From: Pseudopyrenochaeta lycopersici | Lineage: Eukaryota; Ascomycota; Dothideomycetes; Pleosporales; Pseudopyrenochaetaceae | Direction of reading: 5' to 3' | DNA length: 64,000 bases | Assembly: GCA_003313425.1 (NCBI GenBank) | Contig: NHZP01000057.1 | Span: 62,001-126,000 of the forward strand | Part shown: piece after piece, positions 23,756-34,519 of the stretch | How positions within the stretch are numbered: position 1 is the first letter of the stretch | Layout of the letters: every line of letters begins with the position of its first letter | Notes under the pieces: generated by a model | Seen by the model: only the letters and a program-made list of their open reading frames with translations | What the model was told of the DNA's origin: nothing | Databases searched by the model: none | Program-made: the position numbers and the translations under genes

Positions 23756-24176
23756 CACTCCATACACAGAGGATATGTCACCACCGCCAAAGCGCTCACG
23801 TATAGAGAGCACGGAAACGACATTTCCCGATACAAACTCGTCATCTCCGAGTACTCTCGACGAACAACCACATCCTGACTCCCTAAAGAATCAACAACCA
23901 GCGATAATAATAAACAACAAGCATGATAACACTTCAACACCCTCAAGTCCTACCCATCCCCCTACCATTAATTTCAATCGATCTACTCTCTCCGAATCTC
24001 CAATTCAATCTACGGAGGAAACGACAAGACCACATCGAACTCGTCAGCCTACGAAGAAAGTATTAAACATTGACTAAATGAGTCCAGGAAAACAACTCTG
24101 ATTGGATCATTGAAACTGGTGTCCGCCACATACCATGCTTTCTACCAAGCGAAGCTCGTCAATAATGAACACAATT

Positions 24177-24236
24177 ACAATTACCTGGTACAATTACCTG
24201 GTACAATTACCTGGTACAATTACCTGGTACAATTAC
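24177..24236. repeat. 13-bp tandem repeat (ACAATTACCTGGT)
   Basis: Four complete units and a partial fifth of ACAATTACCTGGT follow one another without variation, just 3' of the protein-coding stretch ending at 24,077. Confidence 0.95.
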
Positions 24237-24296
24237 CTTTACCTTCGTTCCTCAAGGCTGTTCTCAGCTAATCGCCCTGCGATTTGCGCTTCCTGT

Positions 24297-24992
24297 CTAA
24301 CTTAGGTTTTCCGCCATCATAATAGCTCGATCTGCGTCCGTCTCTTCGTGGTGGTTTACTAGTGGCTTAGCTTCAGAACAACACTCCAGACCCTTACGCA
24401 TACATTCTGCATGATATGAATGCTTGAAACATCTTGCTATCACGATGTCACATTGGTTCTTGTAACAGCCGTAGGAATCTTCGCTACACGTTTCAGCGCA
24501 ACATGTTCGCAAGCTGCTGTCTAAATTCTCAAGAAACCTCTCCGTGCAGTGGAAAACAATTTGTTTGTCTGGGTTGTTGCGAAGTTTGTTTAGTTTTTCG
24601 ATTTCACATTTGGTAACCATCTCATCAACCTTGTTTCTGGATTCAGGTGTGAGACTCTCCATAATTGCTCGACGCGTTCTAGGCTGACGAATGCGATTGA
24701 AAAAATGGCAGGCCTCCTCTTTATTCAGGGAGGAAAGAATTTGTGTAACGAGCTTGTACTTATGCCAGTCGTCAAGATGTTCCCAATCGAACTTAAGTAT
24801 TTCTTTCCATAGACGAGTTTCGAGAAAAGGATACAAGGAAAGCTTATCATCTTCTACCATCATGAATATTTTGCGCGAAGTTGGGTTCTCCGTGAACAGT
24901 TTAGCCTTTTCTTTATAATTTGAGGCTTGGCCCCAATAGAAAGCTGCACGTACAGCTTTCTCTAGCTCTCTGTTGTCGTCGTAGCCTCCCAT
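24297..24992 (-). CDS. Hypothetical 231-aa protein with C-terminal Cys/His cluster
   Basis: The frame opens further upstream, but the start at 24,992 (M-G-G-Y-D-D) is preferred because the preceding 27 residues are hydrophobic Phe/Tyr-rich and look like translated leader. The protein is mostly charged helix ('ELEKAVRAAFYWGQ', 'EEACHFFNRIRQPRTRR'). It ends in a cysteine-rich segment with C-C, C-x5-C-x4-C and C-x-H-x3-H/C-like spacing ('CFKHSYHAECMRKG'), reminiscent of a RING-like or other zinc site. I do not recognise the family. The gene is a single exon and lies 0.7 kb from the piggyBac-like element. Confidence 0.5.
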   Translation of the reverse strand: MGGYDDNRELEKAVRAAFYWGQASNYKEKAKLFTENPTSRKIFMMVEDDKLSLYPFLETRLWKEILKFDWEHLDDWHKYKLVTQILSSLNKEEACHFFNRIRQPRTRRAIMESLTPESRNKVDEMVTKCEIEKLNKLRNNPDKQIVFHCTERFLENLDSSLRTCCAETCSEDSYGCYKNQCDIVIARCFKHSYHAECMRKGLECCSEAKPLVNHHEETDADRAIMMAENLS

Positions 24993-25736
24993 TGTAAAGA
25001 AGTAAAAGTAGAAATGATAGAAAACGGAAAAGTAGTGGGAAGGATTACATGTTACTCTGCAGATACTTAGCACTTATATAGTGTTTATGGTGACCCACTT
25101 CTAGGCTCTTGGGTCAATGATCATATGGATAACGCTAGCCTAATTTGCACTATGGCCCAGATTGTGTTCGCTACCCCAAAATAGAGTTAAACAGCTTGAA
25201 AACTATATTTAGTCACGAAGTACTTTCTGTTCGCTTGTGTTCTGGATCTCCTCTTCCCTGGCTTCATGCCCGTAATCTCCTGGCCGCTTCTCACCGGTGT
25301 CCCAAGCATCTATGGACGGCTGCTCTGCATCCTTGGGCTCCTGCCGTTGTTTAGGAAATATGTCTTGGGATATTTGAAGAGATTGGTAGAAATCCACTTC
25401 TGTCAGTGAATCTGTCCTTAGAAGATTATCTGAAGTTAATGTCCATTTACTTGAGCAGCTACAAGTAGTTGTCTGTGCCTATTCACGCCTCGTAATGTTC
25501 TTCCATGGTTATCCGTGCACATGGCTTCTTTTGCACCATTATTTCCTCCTGCAACCCATGGATCGCTCTGGTTGTGTGATGGCTGCTATGCAGGGGTGGA
25601 GTACTAACGTTGTTCATCCCTGCGTGACGGAAAACTGTTGATATATAAACCGCCATACACTATGCCCAGGCACGGATTTGTGTTTTTGGTCTAGTGGTAA
25701 ATTTACAACAAAAACCTTGCGTAGCGGAAACCCCAT

Positions 25737-27996
25737 CCCTTGCACTGGTAAACGCGCCCGTACACGGGCCACATAAATAGAGCCAATCGGATGATATTTC
25801 GGATAGCTTGGAAAACCAAAATATATTTTTTTGCCAGCGTTTTGTATAGGATCTAGCATTGTGACAGTTACGAGTTCATTTTACTTAATACTTGAGCTTA
25901 TAGATGTGTTAATGCTTTCAATGGTCTCTGCGCGGCGTAGGTGCTCTGCCCAGCACTCAGAGCGTACTTGTGGCCTACACAAAGGCACCTTGCAGAGCTT
26001 ACAGCCATAAGTTGTACGCGGAGGACGCTGAGCGCCTTGTTGACGGCGCTGTATATTACCTGTTGTAGCTGTGAGAGGCGTTCTAGGCTTATTTGTACGC
26101 CCACTCTCAGAACAAGCTATACAAGCTTTTGCCTCTGCGTACAGGTGTACTGGCAGTCCATGGGCGCTCTCATTATCAAGAGCAACATCATCAAGCCTTT
26201 GCCGCTTTTGTGAGCCCTGGCAGAGGCGTCCCCCACGCTCAAAAAGCTGCTCTATTAACCTGTATAAGAACTGCTTGTGACCCCCGCGCTTTGCGCGCTC
26301 GCGCGTTGAGTAGGAGGATAGCCGATAGATGTTGTTGAGCGTCAAGTCAAGTAGAAAGTAGAGCAGCGGCTTCCAAGTACGTTGCTTGCGCTGTTGTGTA
26401 GTATAGTAGCTCCGCGTTTGGTCGTACTTGTCTACCTCACTTTTGTGCCTATTGTAGCCGTCTATCATCTCTGGGATCCCAAGTAACTTGACAAGCTCGT
26501 TGCCAAAGGCTTTCTCGAAAGGCCGCTTACTTGTAGATGCTAGCGCTGGCCGTCGTCGTTGACGCTCGACGTACTGAATACCTGGTGGCAACTATCGTCA
26601 GCTCAAGCTTGGCATGGCGGCGAGCCTCGGCACTTACCATCAGCAACAGTAGAAGCAAATAGGACAACTTGTGAGTCTCTCCAAGCTAGCTGTAGTACAG
26701 TTTGACGCTCTGAGAGCGCCCAGAAGGTTTCTCCCCACTCAATCTGAGGCGTAAACTGCGTCTTGAGGCTTACAAGATCCTTATTAAAGCGCTCTTTACG
26801 CAGCTTCTGCTTACTGCAAGAGCGGACGGTACGAGAGCTACTAAGAGCCTCAGTCTCTGCTGTTGTCTCAAAAGCCTCTTCTGTTGCTGTATTAGTTGTT
26901 CTCACCGTCCCAGCAACACCAACGCCGTGCTCTCTAAGGCATTCCATCATTGGGATAGTATTGAAGAGATTATCGTCCCATACAATGTGGCGACCTGGTA
27001 AGAATAAACGCTCGCCAGCAGCGTTTTTGGCGAGTACAAGAGTAACGGGTACTGATTCTGTAGGTGTCAGAGCCTTCAGCTCAGCGTTAAGGTTGACAGG
27101 CCCACGCCCAACGCCTTTGGCATGAAATAACCAGTTAAGTACGACACCGTTGCTGCCTAAACACCATATTTTATAGCCCTCCGGCGTAGGCTTTGTCTTG
27201 ATAGTTACGGTCTCGCTAGCTCGGCCAGTAAACCTAGCAATAGCCTCATCAACGCAGAGGTGCTTCCCAGCAGCCCAAAAGCTTAAAGAATGCTCGCGGA
27301 TGTGCTCTGAGAGATCCCACACGCGTCCAAATGGTGATTTGAACGTTTGGTCAACCTCTGTACAGTACAAGTAGCGATCTAGCTGCTGCCATCGAGTTTC
27401 TGACATGTAGTTATTTACTACATGAGTAGGCGCGTTATTGTGTTGTTTCTCCCAGTACTCATGCAGCGACGGCTCGCGGTGTACGCCCATATATATTACT
27501 ATCGCAAAGTAGGTATATAGCTCAGTAGGCGAGGTTGGTTTCCATGGTCGCGCGTGCGGATTTAGTGCTTCGTCGCGGAGCTTGTGCGCCTGCTCATTCG
27601 TATGGTATGCGATCCTATCAAGCACTGCAGCGTCAAAAAAGAGACCAAACAAAGCAATAGGATCGCTGGCATCAACTCCATCAGGTAGACGAGCGCTGCC
27701 GAGTTCGACGTTGTCGATTTGTAGAGGTTGCCAACTGGGTGGCGGCGTGCGCGCAAGATCAGGCAAACTACCTCGTTTTTTCGAGTATTTTGTGTAGTTA
27801 ACAAAATCAGGATCATTACTGAGCTTTGTAGCACGAGGAGGCATGATTGCAGCGTTTGGCGATTTGTATTTACTGAGAAATAACTAGGCACGTAAAATCA
27901 CTATCATTACGATACATTTTGGGTGTTGAGGGGCGCTGTACGCTAATTGGCTCTACTGATGTGGCCCGTGTACGGGCGCGTTTACCAGTGCAAGGG
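25737..27996 (-). mobile_element. piggyBac-like DNA transposon, copy 1 (intact, 2,260 bp)
   Basis: The element runs from CCCTTGCACTGG at one end to its inverted copy at the other. Terminal inverted repeats are about 51 bp with the first 38 bp perfect, and contain a small hairpin (GCCCGT-AC-ACGGGC). Both outer flanks are AT, not the TTAA expected of piggyBac. The same 2,260 bp appears in opposite orientation at 37,732-39,991; every part compared (ends, both transposase exons, intron, 3' non-coding) is identical. The single gene is transcribed on the minus strand. Confidence 0.93.
25881..27844 (-). CDS. piggyBac-like transposase (copy 1)
   Basis: Exons 27844-26638 and 26581-25881 with a 56-nt intron give 635 aa. 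Domains: a short basic N-terminus, then the DDE_Tnp_1_7 (PGBD) core. Candidate catalytic aspartates are D199 ('HLCVDEAI'), D290/D291 ('HIVWDDNLFN') and the D453/D456 pair in 'EVDKYDQTRSYY', which aligns with the V-D-x-x-D motif of piggyBac. The C-terminus is a cysteine-rich domain ('CIACSESG', 'YGCKLCKVPLCRPQVRSECW') like the terminal-repeat-binding ring of piggyBac. The enzyme should excise and insert the element. All key residues are present and the frame is open, so it is probably active. The protein is identical to that of copy 2. Confidence 0.9.
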
Positions 27997-28573
27997 ATGA
28001 GAACGTCAGGCTTCCGGGCCGTCCCTCAATCACGTGGTGCTGATGACAAAGTCTTGTTCGCTGATCAACATCGTTGACCAATCACTAGCGGCTAGGATTT
28101 CCCACAACCTGCATTGACCTTGGCCACCACAGCCAGGAAATCGGGAATGGGTTACTGTTGTACATGGGGTTAATTCGCAAGGGTGGGAGATCCCCCCGCT
28201 TGTTATCCTGAGCTGGAAACACAGCGTCAGATTCACGTGATCTTGACCGATGAAGCTTTGAGAGAGTTCCCCGCATTGCTGAGAGTGCACTATGACTATG
28301 ATTGGGTGATCCCTTTTTCTTTTCATGTAGCTATCATTCGATCAGGAGACATGATGTCGCACTTGATGTGCTGATGATGATGCATCAGGAAGAATTCATG
28401 ATGAACAGAAAAGTTGTATTGTGTGTGTATTGTGTCTTGGTCTGGTGAACCTGACACCGCACGTCTTATATTATATGGCAAGATTACTAATGCAGTTTCG
28501 TCCTCAGGCTCCCTGAGATGACACCTTGGCCTGCGACACATGATTATATCCTTGACGTCAACTGAATGTACCC

Positions 28574-28646
28574 GAAGTTTCTCTGGATTTCTTCAATTTT
28601 CGATCATCCACCCTCTACCAGTCCGACGGATACCACACGAAATTTC
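28574..28646 (+). promoter_or_regulatory. Two heat-shock-element-like sites upstream of hsp20
   Basis: GAAGTTTC at 28,574-28,581 and GAAATTTC at 28,639-28,646 both have the inverted GAA-nn-TTC arrangement bound by heat shock factor. A TATA-like TATAATG follows near 28,688. Their place argues that transcription begins after about 28,700, so the coding start is later than the first ATG of the frame (28,566). Confidence 0.4.
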
Positions 28647-28748
28647 TGGCAATGGCACGGTTATTCGAGAATGGCGTTTGTCGAGCATATAATGAACTCG
28701 ATGATGCCTCTCAATTTCACCAGCAGAACAAGAATCATCAAATATTCT

Positions 28749-29441
28749 ATGCAATCACTACGCACAAGCATTCGACGAGTTCCACAACAACTCAACTGCA
28801 TCGCAAAGCCTACCGTCACCCGCAACTTCGCGACAACACCAGCAGCAATGTCTCTGTTCCCACGCTTCACTCAGGAGTTCGCTCCTATCTTCCGTTTGTT
28901 CGACGAGTACGACCGCCAAGCGTTCCGTGACCTCGACGGCCAATTCAAGAGCATCCGTTCTTTCACTCCCAAATTTGATGTCAAGGAGACTAAGACACAC
29001 TACGAGCTCCACGGCGAACTTCCCGGCGTCGAGCAGAAGAACATCAACATCGAATGGACTGACAACAACACCCTGACCATCTCCGGCCGTCACGAACATG
29101 TGCGCGAAGAAGGCGAACGCCCCCAAGGCTTCATCGAAGACGACGCAGAGCAAAAGAAACTCGACCATCAACCTTCCGTTGAAGATGAGACCGGCGCCAA
29201 TACCAGCGAAGAGACATCGGTCGCCAAGCAGTCTGAGAAGAAGGACGTAACGAAGCAGGCTGAGCCACCCAATGCCAAATACTGGGTTTCTGAACGCAGT
29301 GTCGGTGAATTCCATCGCTCCTTCGCCTTCCCTGCTCGTATCGATCAGAACTCTGTCAAAGCTAGCTTGAAGAATGGCATCTTGAGCATTGTTATTCCGA
29401 AGGCGACGGAGCCTCAGGCTAGGAAGATTTATATTGAGTAA
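28749..29441 (+). CDS. Small heat shock protein (Hsp20/alpha-crystallin, Hsp30-like)
   Basis: A single exon encodes an alpha-crystallin domain split by a long charged insert, as in fungal Hsp30. The first half is 'FDVKETKTHYELHGELPGVEQKNINIEW...LTISGRHEH', then a Glu/Lys-rich insert, then 'GEFHRSFAFPARIDQNSVKASLKNGILSIVIPK'. The start at 28,749 is chosen because the first 33 residues have five basic and no acidic residues and end in R-N-F-A-T-T, a matching mitochondrial presequence cleavage motif (R-x-F/A). The alternative start at 28,848 ('MSLFPRF', 197 aa) has a better ATG context and would give a cytosolic protein. The gene presumably makes an ATP-independent holdase induced by stress. It lies just outside piggyBac copy 1. 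Confidence 0.85.
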   Translation: MQSLRTSIRRVPQQLNCIAKPTVTRNFATTPAAMSLFPRFTQEFAPIFRLFDEYDRQAFRDLDGQFKSIRSFTPKFDVKETKTHYELHGELPGVEQKNINIEWTDNNTLTISGRHEHVREEGERPQGFIEDDAEQKKLDHQPSVEDETGANTSEETSVAKQSEKKDVTKQAEPPNAKYWVSERSVGEFHRSFAFPARIDQNSVKASLKNGILSIVIPKATEPQARKIYIE

Positions 29442-29989
29442 GCGACTACTCGAGACATGGGCATGGTGTTCCAGTTTGAGGTGTTCATGATGAATGAGTC
29501 ACAACGACGAACATGAATAGTCGCTCCTTCCACGGCACCGCACAGCATCATACACTATCGTGGTGGAACCACATTAAGAATCGCTCTAAGCCATATCATA
29601 TTAGTATCGTCTAAACCATACCGCGTTAATTATGATATTGAACCGCGTTAAGAACGCGTTTAGTAAATAAACATTAATTTCTGTGTCAACTCTCAGTCTG
29701 CATGAGCTGATTTTTTCGTTCAGTCCCGAACTCACAGGTTCAAGATTTCGCTAAAGGCCGTCCTTTCGACATACACAACCTCTTCCGGTGTGTGCTGTGT
29801 CTGTAACCATTCGTCACGATACCTGTTTCACCATCGGAGTAATTTAGCTGAAAACTCTATTCTAAGGTCGTCATTCTGACAAGGATCTGGTAGGTTTGAC
29901 TTTGTTAAGCGGCAAATGGCACCTACAGTCACGTGGTTTACTACTGACTAATCTGTCCTTTCATACATATGTATATTAGCCTCACTTCA

Positions 29990-30690
29990 TACACAGACAC
30001 ACGCAACTTCAGGTTGCCAACGTTAAAGAAATCAGAGACCGAGTGAGGCAAGCCTTCAACAGCCACGCCAATACTAAAGACATTAACTGGATCGGAATTG
30101 CGAAAACGGTAACAGACCCATACAAAGTCAGGATATGTTTGAGAACCCCACGAGGAAGCCGCCAAAGCTAAGAAGCATGACGAATGGGTCCAGTCCCACT
30201 TCCGCGGAGCCCGGATACAGGGTGAACAATCGTACCCGGTCAAAGTAGATAGGGTTAGTAAGAACAGTATCTGTGATGACTCGCGGATAAACTTCCGCGA
30301 ATGATGCCTGTGCAAAATTAGGCGCCGAGAACGGAGTGTCCATCAAGAAGATACGCTTCGTGGGCCGTCCGAACCCGGACAAACTCCACTCCTTCATCGC
30401 CCTCTACCTCAGCAGCAAGCAGGAAGCGGACGAACTCACACCGCAAGTATCTAGAGGTCGATGGGGAAGTAGCATACACCAAAAAGTATGAACAAGTTGC
30501 CAAACCCCGACGCTGTTTCAAATGCCAGAAATTTGGCAACCACGAAGCGCGGAGGTGCCCAGCCAGGGAGCCAACATGCGGGCTATGTGCCAGAGCTGGC
30601 CATGTGGAAAGTGACTGCGCCTCCGAAACCCCAAAATGCGCCAACTGCGCCGGCCCACGTCAACCTCGAGGATCTCGTAGTATGCCCACT
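29990..30690 (+). pseudogene. Relic of LINE ORF1 (gag-like, CCHC zinc knuckles)
   Basis: The plus strand reads, across three frames, 'TLQVANVKEIRDRVRQAFN', 'DEWVQSHFRGARIQGE', 'VSIKKIRFVGRPNPDKLHS' and 'KKYEQVAKPRRCFKC', then zinc knuckles ('CQKFGNHEARRC', 'CGLCARAGHVESDC', 'CANC'). This is the order of the Tad-type LINE ORF1. At least three frameshifts or stops (near 30,165, 30,300 and 30,450) break it. It ends abruptly after the third knuckle with no ORF2, so it is an internal fragment and not a simple 5'-truncated copy. It differs from the intact LINE at 49-55 kb. Confidence 0.75.
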
Positions 30691-31154
30691 CCGGCCATCT
30701 CAATATTCTGAGAACCTCTCTCTTCTTCTGGTCCGGCGTATAGGTTAGCGCATCTGTTTCCTCTTTAGACATAGGCTCCTTGGAGTTGGAAACGCCGTCC
30801 ATAGGCTCTCCCGATTCTTTGCCGGGCATGATGTCCGTGGCGCTGCCGGCTTCTGGTGTTGTTGAATTTGCTGGATTCCTAGTCGTGTCTATTGGCTCGT
30901 CGTTAGGTGATTTCCTCTTCCTGGAATGCTCTTCTGGCATCTTTGATGCTGCTTTTCGAGGATATTGATGCAAAGAATGCCGATGTAGATTTCTTATAGC
31001 CCAGGTAGAGAGCCTATTCCGGCTAGTTAGGACGATACAGGCTCCCTATGCACTAAGAATAGAGTCGCTTGGGGCTGGATCGGGCTCCTCCTAAGCCATT
31101 TATCCCGATGTTTCCATCCTTCTTTGCCCCAAACCACAACGACATTACAGTACC

Positions 31155-31790
31155 GTGATGATAGGTATCAGTATTCTGGCACTCTGTTTCTACCTGGGCC
31201 TATTTCAGCCCAAACATGTCTGCGGAGATGTTCTCGATGCGCTGCAGCTATCTCCGCTCACGATAACGAAATCAACGGGTGCTGAGAGTACGGATCAGAT
31301 GCTGTCCAGTATACTGCATGCTAGACTGGCTTCTTCTCAGTCCACAGGCCCTTATCCTATTCGACCAACATCTACAGGCCATAACCCTCCAGCTAGCCTT
31401 ACAGTTACCAACCAGACTCTAGTCACAGTCGAGCTGCGTATCGGTAACCTCAGCGGTTCTGGCGTGTTGAGCCTTAGTGGTTTGCTGACGGGTCAAGGGT
31501 ATGGTGCAGGTCCCTCGACATGCTTTGCGTGCGACTCGTGTCCAGGAAACACAACTGAAGTTATTTTCTCTTCCTCCTCTGCGGAACTGTTCCGCCCTCC
31601 CAGGGCTACCGGTATTTCTAGCGTGACCGGAGGGCCTAACTCGACAGGGTTGAACATCTCCCGTTCATTCACATTTGCCGCCCCTTCACTGCAGAGCCTC
31701 TCCAGCAAGTCTGCCAGGCAATATGAATGGAGCTGGTTCACTTTTATCTTTCCTGCCTTGACATCTTTGGTCTCTGGCGTGTTTCTGTAG
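31155..31790 (+). CDS. Predicted secreted, N-glycosylated, possibly GPI-anchored protein
   Basis: This 211-aa single-exon protein begins with a hydrophobic signal-like segment ('MMIGISILALCFYLGLF'). It is rich in Ser/Thr/Gly and has several N-x-S/T sequons (NQT, NLS, NTT, NST, NIS). It carries one closely spaced cysteine group ('CFACDSC') and ends in a hydrophobic tail ('FTFIFPALTSLVSGVFL') suitable for GPI-anchor attachment. No domain was recognised. It is probably a cell-wall or surface protein; an effector role cannot be argued from sequence. Confidence 0.5.
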   Translation: MMIGISILALCFYLGLFQPKHVCGDVLDALQLSPLTITKSTGAESTDQMLSSILHARLASSQSTGPYPIRPTSTGHNPPASLTVTNQTLVTVELRIGNLSGSGVLSLSGLLTGQGYGAGPSTCFACDSCPGNTTEVIFSSSSAELFRPPRATGISSVTGGPNSTGLNISRSFTFAAPSLQSLSSKSARQYEWSWFTFIFPALTSLVSGVFL

Positions 31791-32487
31791 CCTTCAGCTC
31801 TAACTGAGAAGGCGGCGGTAGGAAGGTACCACAAGCGACAATGAAGCGCTGATAGTATCTTGGTCTCTACGTACAACATTTGTTACCTTAGAACTATTGT
31901 AGCATGTGTTGCTCGAGAGAGATGTCATGGCAGAATTGCAATATCAGCATGCACAGAAGGTGGGAAAGTACTACAAAGGAAGCATGCAGTAGATAGGTGA
32001 ATAGCTCCAACTGATTCTTTGCCTGGATTTGCCTCTGGTGTATCGATCCTTGCTTTGTGATAGAGCCCACCTTGGCATTTGCGAAGTCCTCAGAACAGAC
32101 AGCGTGCCATGCCCGCCTTTTCGCGATCAAAGTAAGCCAGCAGCTGCGCTTAGCACCGTAAAAAAAAGGAAAACATCCAAGGCCGACGCGGGAGGCTGGT
32201 CATGACTTAGTTAAAGTTACCCGCTTCGTAGAGTTAAATTAGTTACAGTAGGAGTAATGAGGACGCCATCTGAGATCACTTTGCACGGATCAGAATGTCT
32301 GAGGGACCTAGGTTAGCCATTCTTGGTTAGATTGCACTGGAGCCTAAACAAGATCCGAAGGGTCCCGAACGAGACCTCGGATCCCAAAGTGTCCCTCTCA
32401 GCTGACGCTGTTAAGACATCACACACCCACTATTTGTCATGGCGACCTCAAGCTCATGTTGCGTAACAATAGTCTTTTACAGTACCC

Positions 32488-32823
32488 ATGAGTGCTCTTC
32501 CTACGACTGTCCCAACCTTCGCACAGGAGCCGTTCTCGATCGAGCTACTCATAGAGCGGGTTGAGGAGTTCCAGGAGAGCATGCAATTGGATACTATCCG
32601 CAAACTACAGCAAGATAACCAGAAGATGAGGCAAGAGATCGGTGATTGCAGAGACGCGCAAGCAAGAACGACGCTCCTGGTTGAAGAAGGTTACAAAGTC
32701 ATGTTGTTGATGTATGATATACTTACGAGACACATGAACGAGATCTCGGCGGCTACTAGCGATTGGCTTAACTTTTGGGGGGTCCGCAATGAACCCAAGG
32801 GCGGTCCACCGACTGCATTTTGA
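32488..32823 (+). CDS. Small coiled-coil hypothetical protein
   Basis: The single exon encodes 111 aa. Residues about 18-90 form a probable coiled coil ('LIERVEEFQESM', 'RKLQQDNQKMRQEI'), followed by a short tail. Its layout resembles the 126-aa protein at 34,520-34,900. No family was recognised. It lies head-on (3' to 3') with the coiled-coil gene at 32,904-33,892. Confidence 0.4.
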   Translation: MSALPTTVPTFAQEPFSIELLIERVEEFQESMQLDTIRKLQQDNQKMRQEIGDCRDAQARTTLLVEEGYKVMLLMYDILTRHMNEISAATSDWLNFWGVRNEPKGGPPTAF

Positions 32824-32903
32824 GCTGAAATTTGACCAGAATCTGCTCCAGAGCTATTGACACCGTCCGGGAGAGCATTATAAGAATTGGATACATTTCA
32901 TTT

Positions 32904-33892
32904 TTATGTATTTGCGCCATAGACCATTCCTTTCAACGCCATTACCTCAGACTCTAGCTCTTGTATCCTTTCTCTCAACCTGGAAGTATCTTCTACTCTT
33001 GTTTCGAGCTCTGCTGTAGCTTGTCGTTGATCCGTGGCCCACTCCATAAAATCCCGGAGGTAATTTTCGAGGCTAGTCTGTAAATCGGTAAATTGCCTAC
33101 ACCAACGTCAGAATCAAGCTTGTGGAGTCTGGTTGTTGTAATGGTACCTTGGGATGTCACTTATTCTGTACGACTGATGTTAGCATATTCCTCCGATATT
33201 CCATCCCAGCTATGAACCTTGCTGAAGAGATTAGTTACTGACCTTTGGGGCACCATTTCGCCAGCTTGCTTTAGCTGCTGCACGGTGATCTCTAGCTCGT
33301 TCAGTTTTTCGTCTTGATGACGTACTGTTTCGGTGAGATCCAGAGCACATGTCGGCTCCCATAATTCTTGTGGTTGTTCGTTCCAATTTAGCGGAGATTG
33401 TGGCTCCACTACAGAGAGCTCTAGATCATGATGATCGCAGAGTGGCGTCAGCTGCGGCTGCGACTGCAACTCAGTTTGCTGACGATGTGGCTGGCAGATT
33501 GCATTATCCTGGTTTATCAGAATTGGGCCGATGCTTTGGCTGGCAGGGAGTGGTTCTACGTTTTGATAGAAGGAACATGAACTGCCGTTCTGAAGGAAAG
33601 GGTTTGGATTGCAGGCTGGGAGGAGAGGAAATAGTTCTTCGGCTTGAGAGATAGGAAATTGGACGTCGTGTTGAAGAGAAGAAAAATTGCTGGTGTCTTG
33701 AAGAAGAGGAAATGAACTGAAATCTTGCTGGAGAGGTAACGTGCTGAAATTCAGATGAAGGAAAGGGTCGGGATACGATGGAATTGGGAGACTCCCTGGG
33801 TATGTACTTAAGCTAGGATTGGGCAGAAGACGGTCAAAATCTCTTTGGCTACCGTTGTTGCAGAGAAGCCATGATTGGTATGAGCTGGCCAT
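32904..33892 (-). CDS. Gln/Ser/Pro-rich protein with C-terminal coiled coil
   Basis: Exons 33892-33243, 33165-33148 (18 nt) and 33096-32904 give 286 aa; both introns (77 and 51 nt) are phase 2 and the total length is a multiple of three. The first two thirds are low-complexity Leu/Gln/Ser/Asn/Pro-rich with repeated Q-D-x-S-x-F phrases. The C-terminus is two coiled-coil stretches ('DEKLNELEITVQQLKQAGE' and 'RLRERIQELESEVMALKG'). Composition resembles fungal transcription cofactors, but no DNA-binding domain is seen. The 18-nt microexon is unusual but restores the frame exactly. Confidence 0.55.
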
Positions 33893-34519
33893 CGCTTTGG
33901 TTGTTCAGGCACGTTTTGGTTGCGGACGAAGCTTATGGCTTTTATTGTATGATATAGGAGGATGTAATGTTGCGCAAGCCGCCGCGGGAGGGCCGCCTTT
34001 GGCGGTTTCAAAAGAGGTCACATACTCTATTTTAGGGCGGTACCTGCTCTGAAGCAAAGACGCTGCACTCGGCAGCCATCTCCGGCCGCAAGCGTAAGGA
34101 AAACCTTAGAAATCTGTCACTATACTATATGCTCTATTTATAGACTATAGCAAATCTTCACTCTCATTGGTAGAGGTAATTAGCATCCCTAGGCTCACAA
34201 TGGAAAGTGAATCCTAGGCTGAAGACAGAAGGGGTGAAGGGTTAGACCGCCAAGTGGTGTGCCACGCTTGTCTCGAATAAGCTAGCCTGCTTTTTCTATA
34301 TGTACAAATGGGCCACAAAGACTCTGGAGGGCGATTGTGCGTACTAACGTAGCATACGCACGACGCGTAACGTATCCTGGGGCCTGCGCAGCAGATCTAA
34401 GAATATAATATGATCAGTAGCCCGAACGGGCTTCACTCTCGCATCGAAGGTATGGAAAGCCTATAAGTAAAGAGGGAGAACTGCCGCAGTTCACCCTCAA
34501 CGAACACATTGTAGTCATC

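Noticed and set aside
26763..27125. 120-aa open frame antisense to the piggyBac transposase (and its mate at 38,603-38,965)
   Set aside because: A mirror of codon bias in the sense gene; no independent coding signs.
28758..29315. 185-aa open frame opposite Hsp20
   Set aside because: It is antisense to a clearly coding alpha-crystallin gene and has no family resemblance.
30518..30973. 151-aa minus-strand hypothetical protein
   Set aside because: Its second half is antisense to the LINE zinc knuckles. The first half is Lys/Glu/Ser-rich and might be a real exon, but no splice or homology supports it.
31155..31790. Calling the secreted protein a host-targeted effector
   Set aside because: It has few cysteines, a GPI-like tail and no known effector motif; only secretion is supported.
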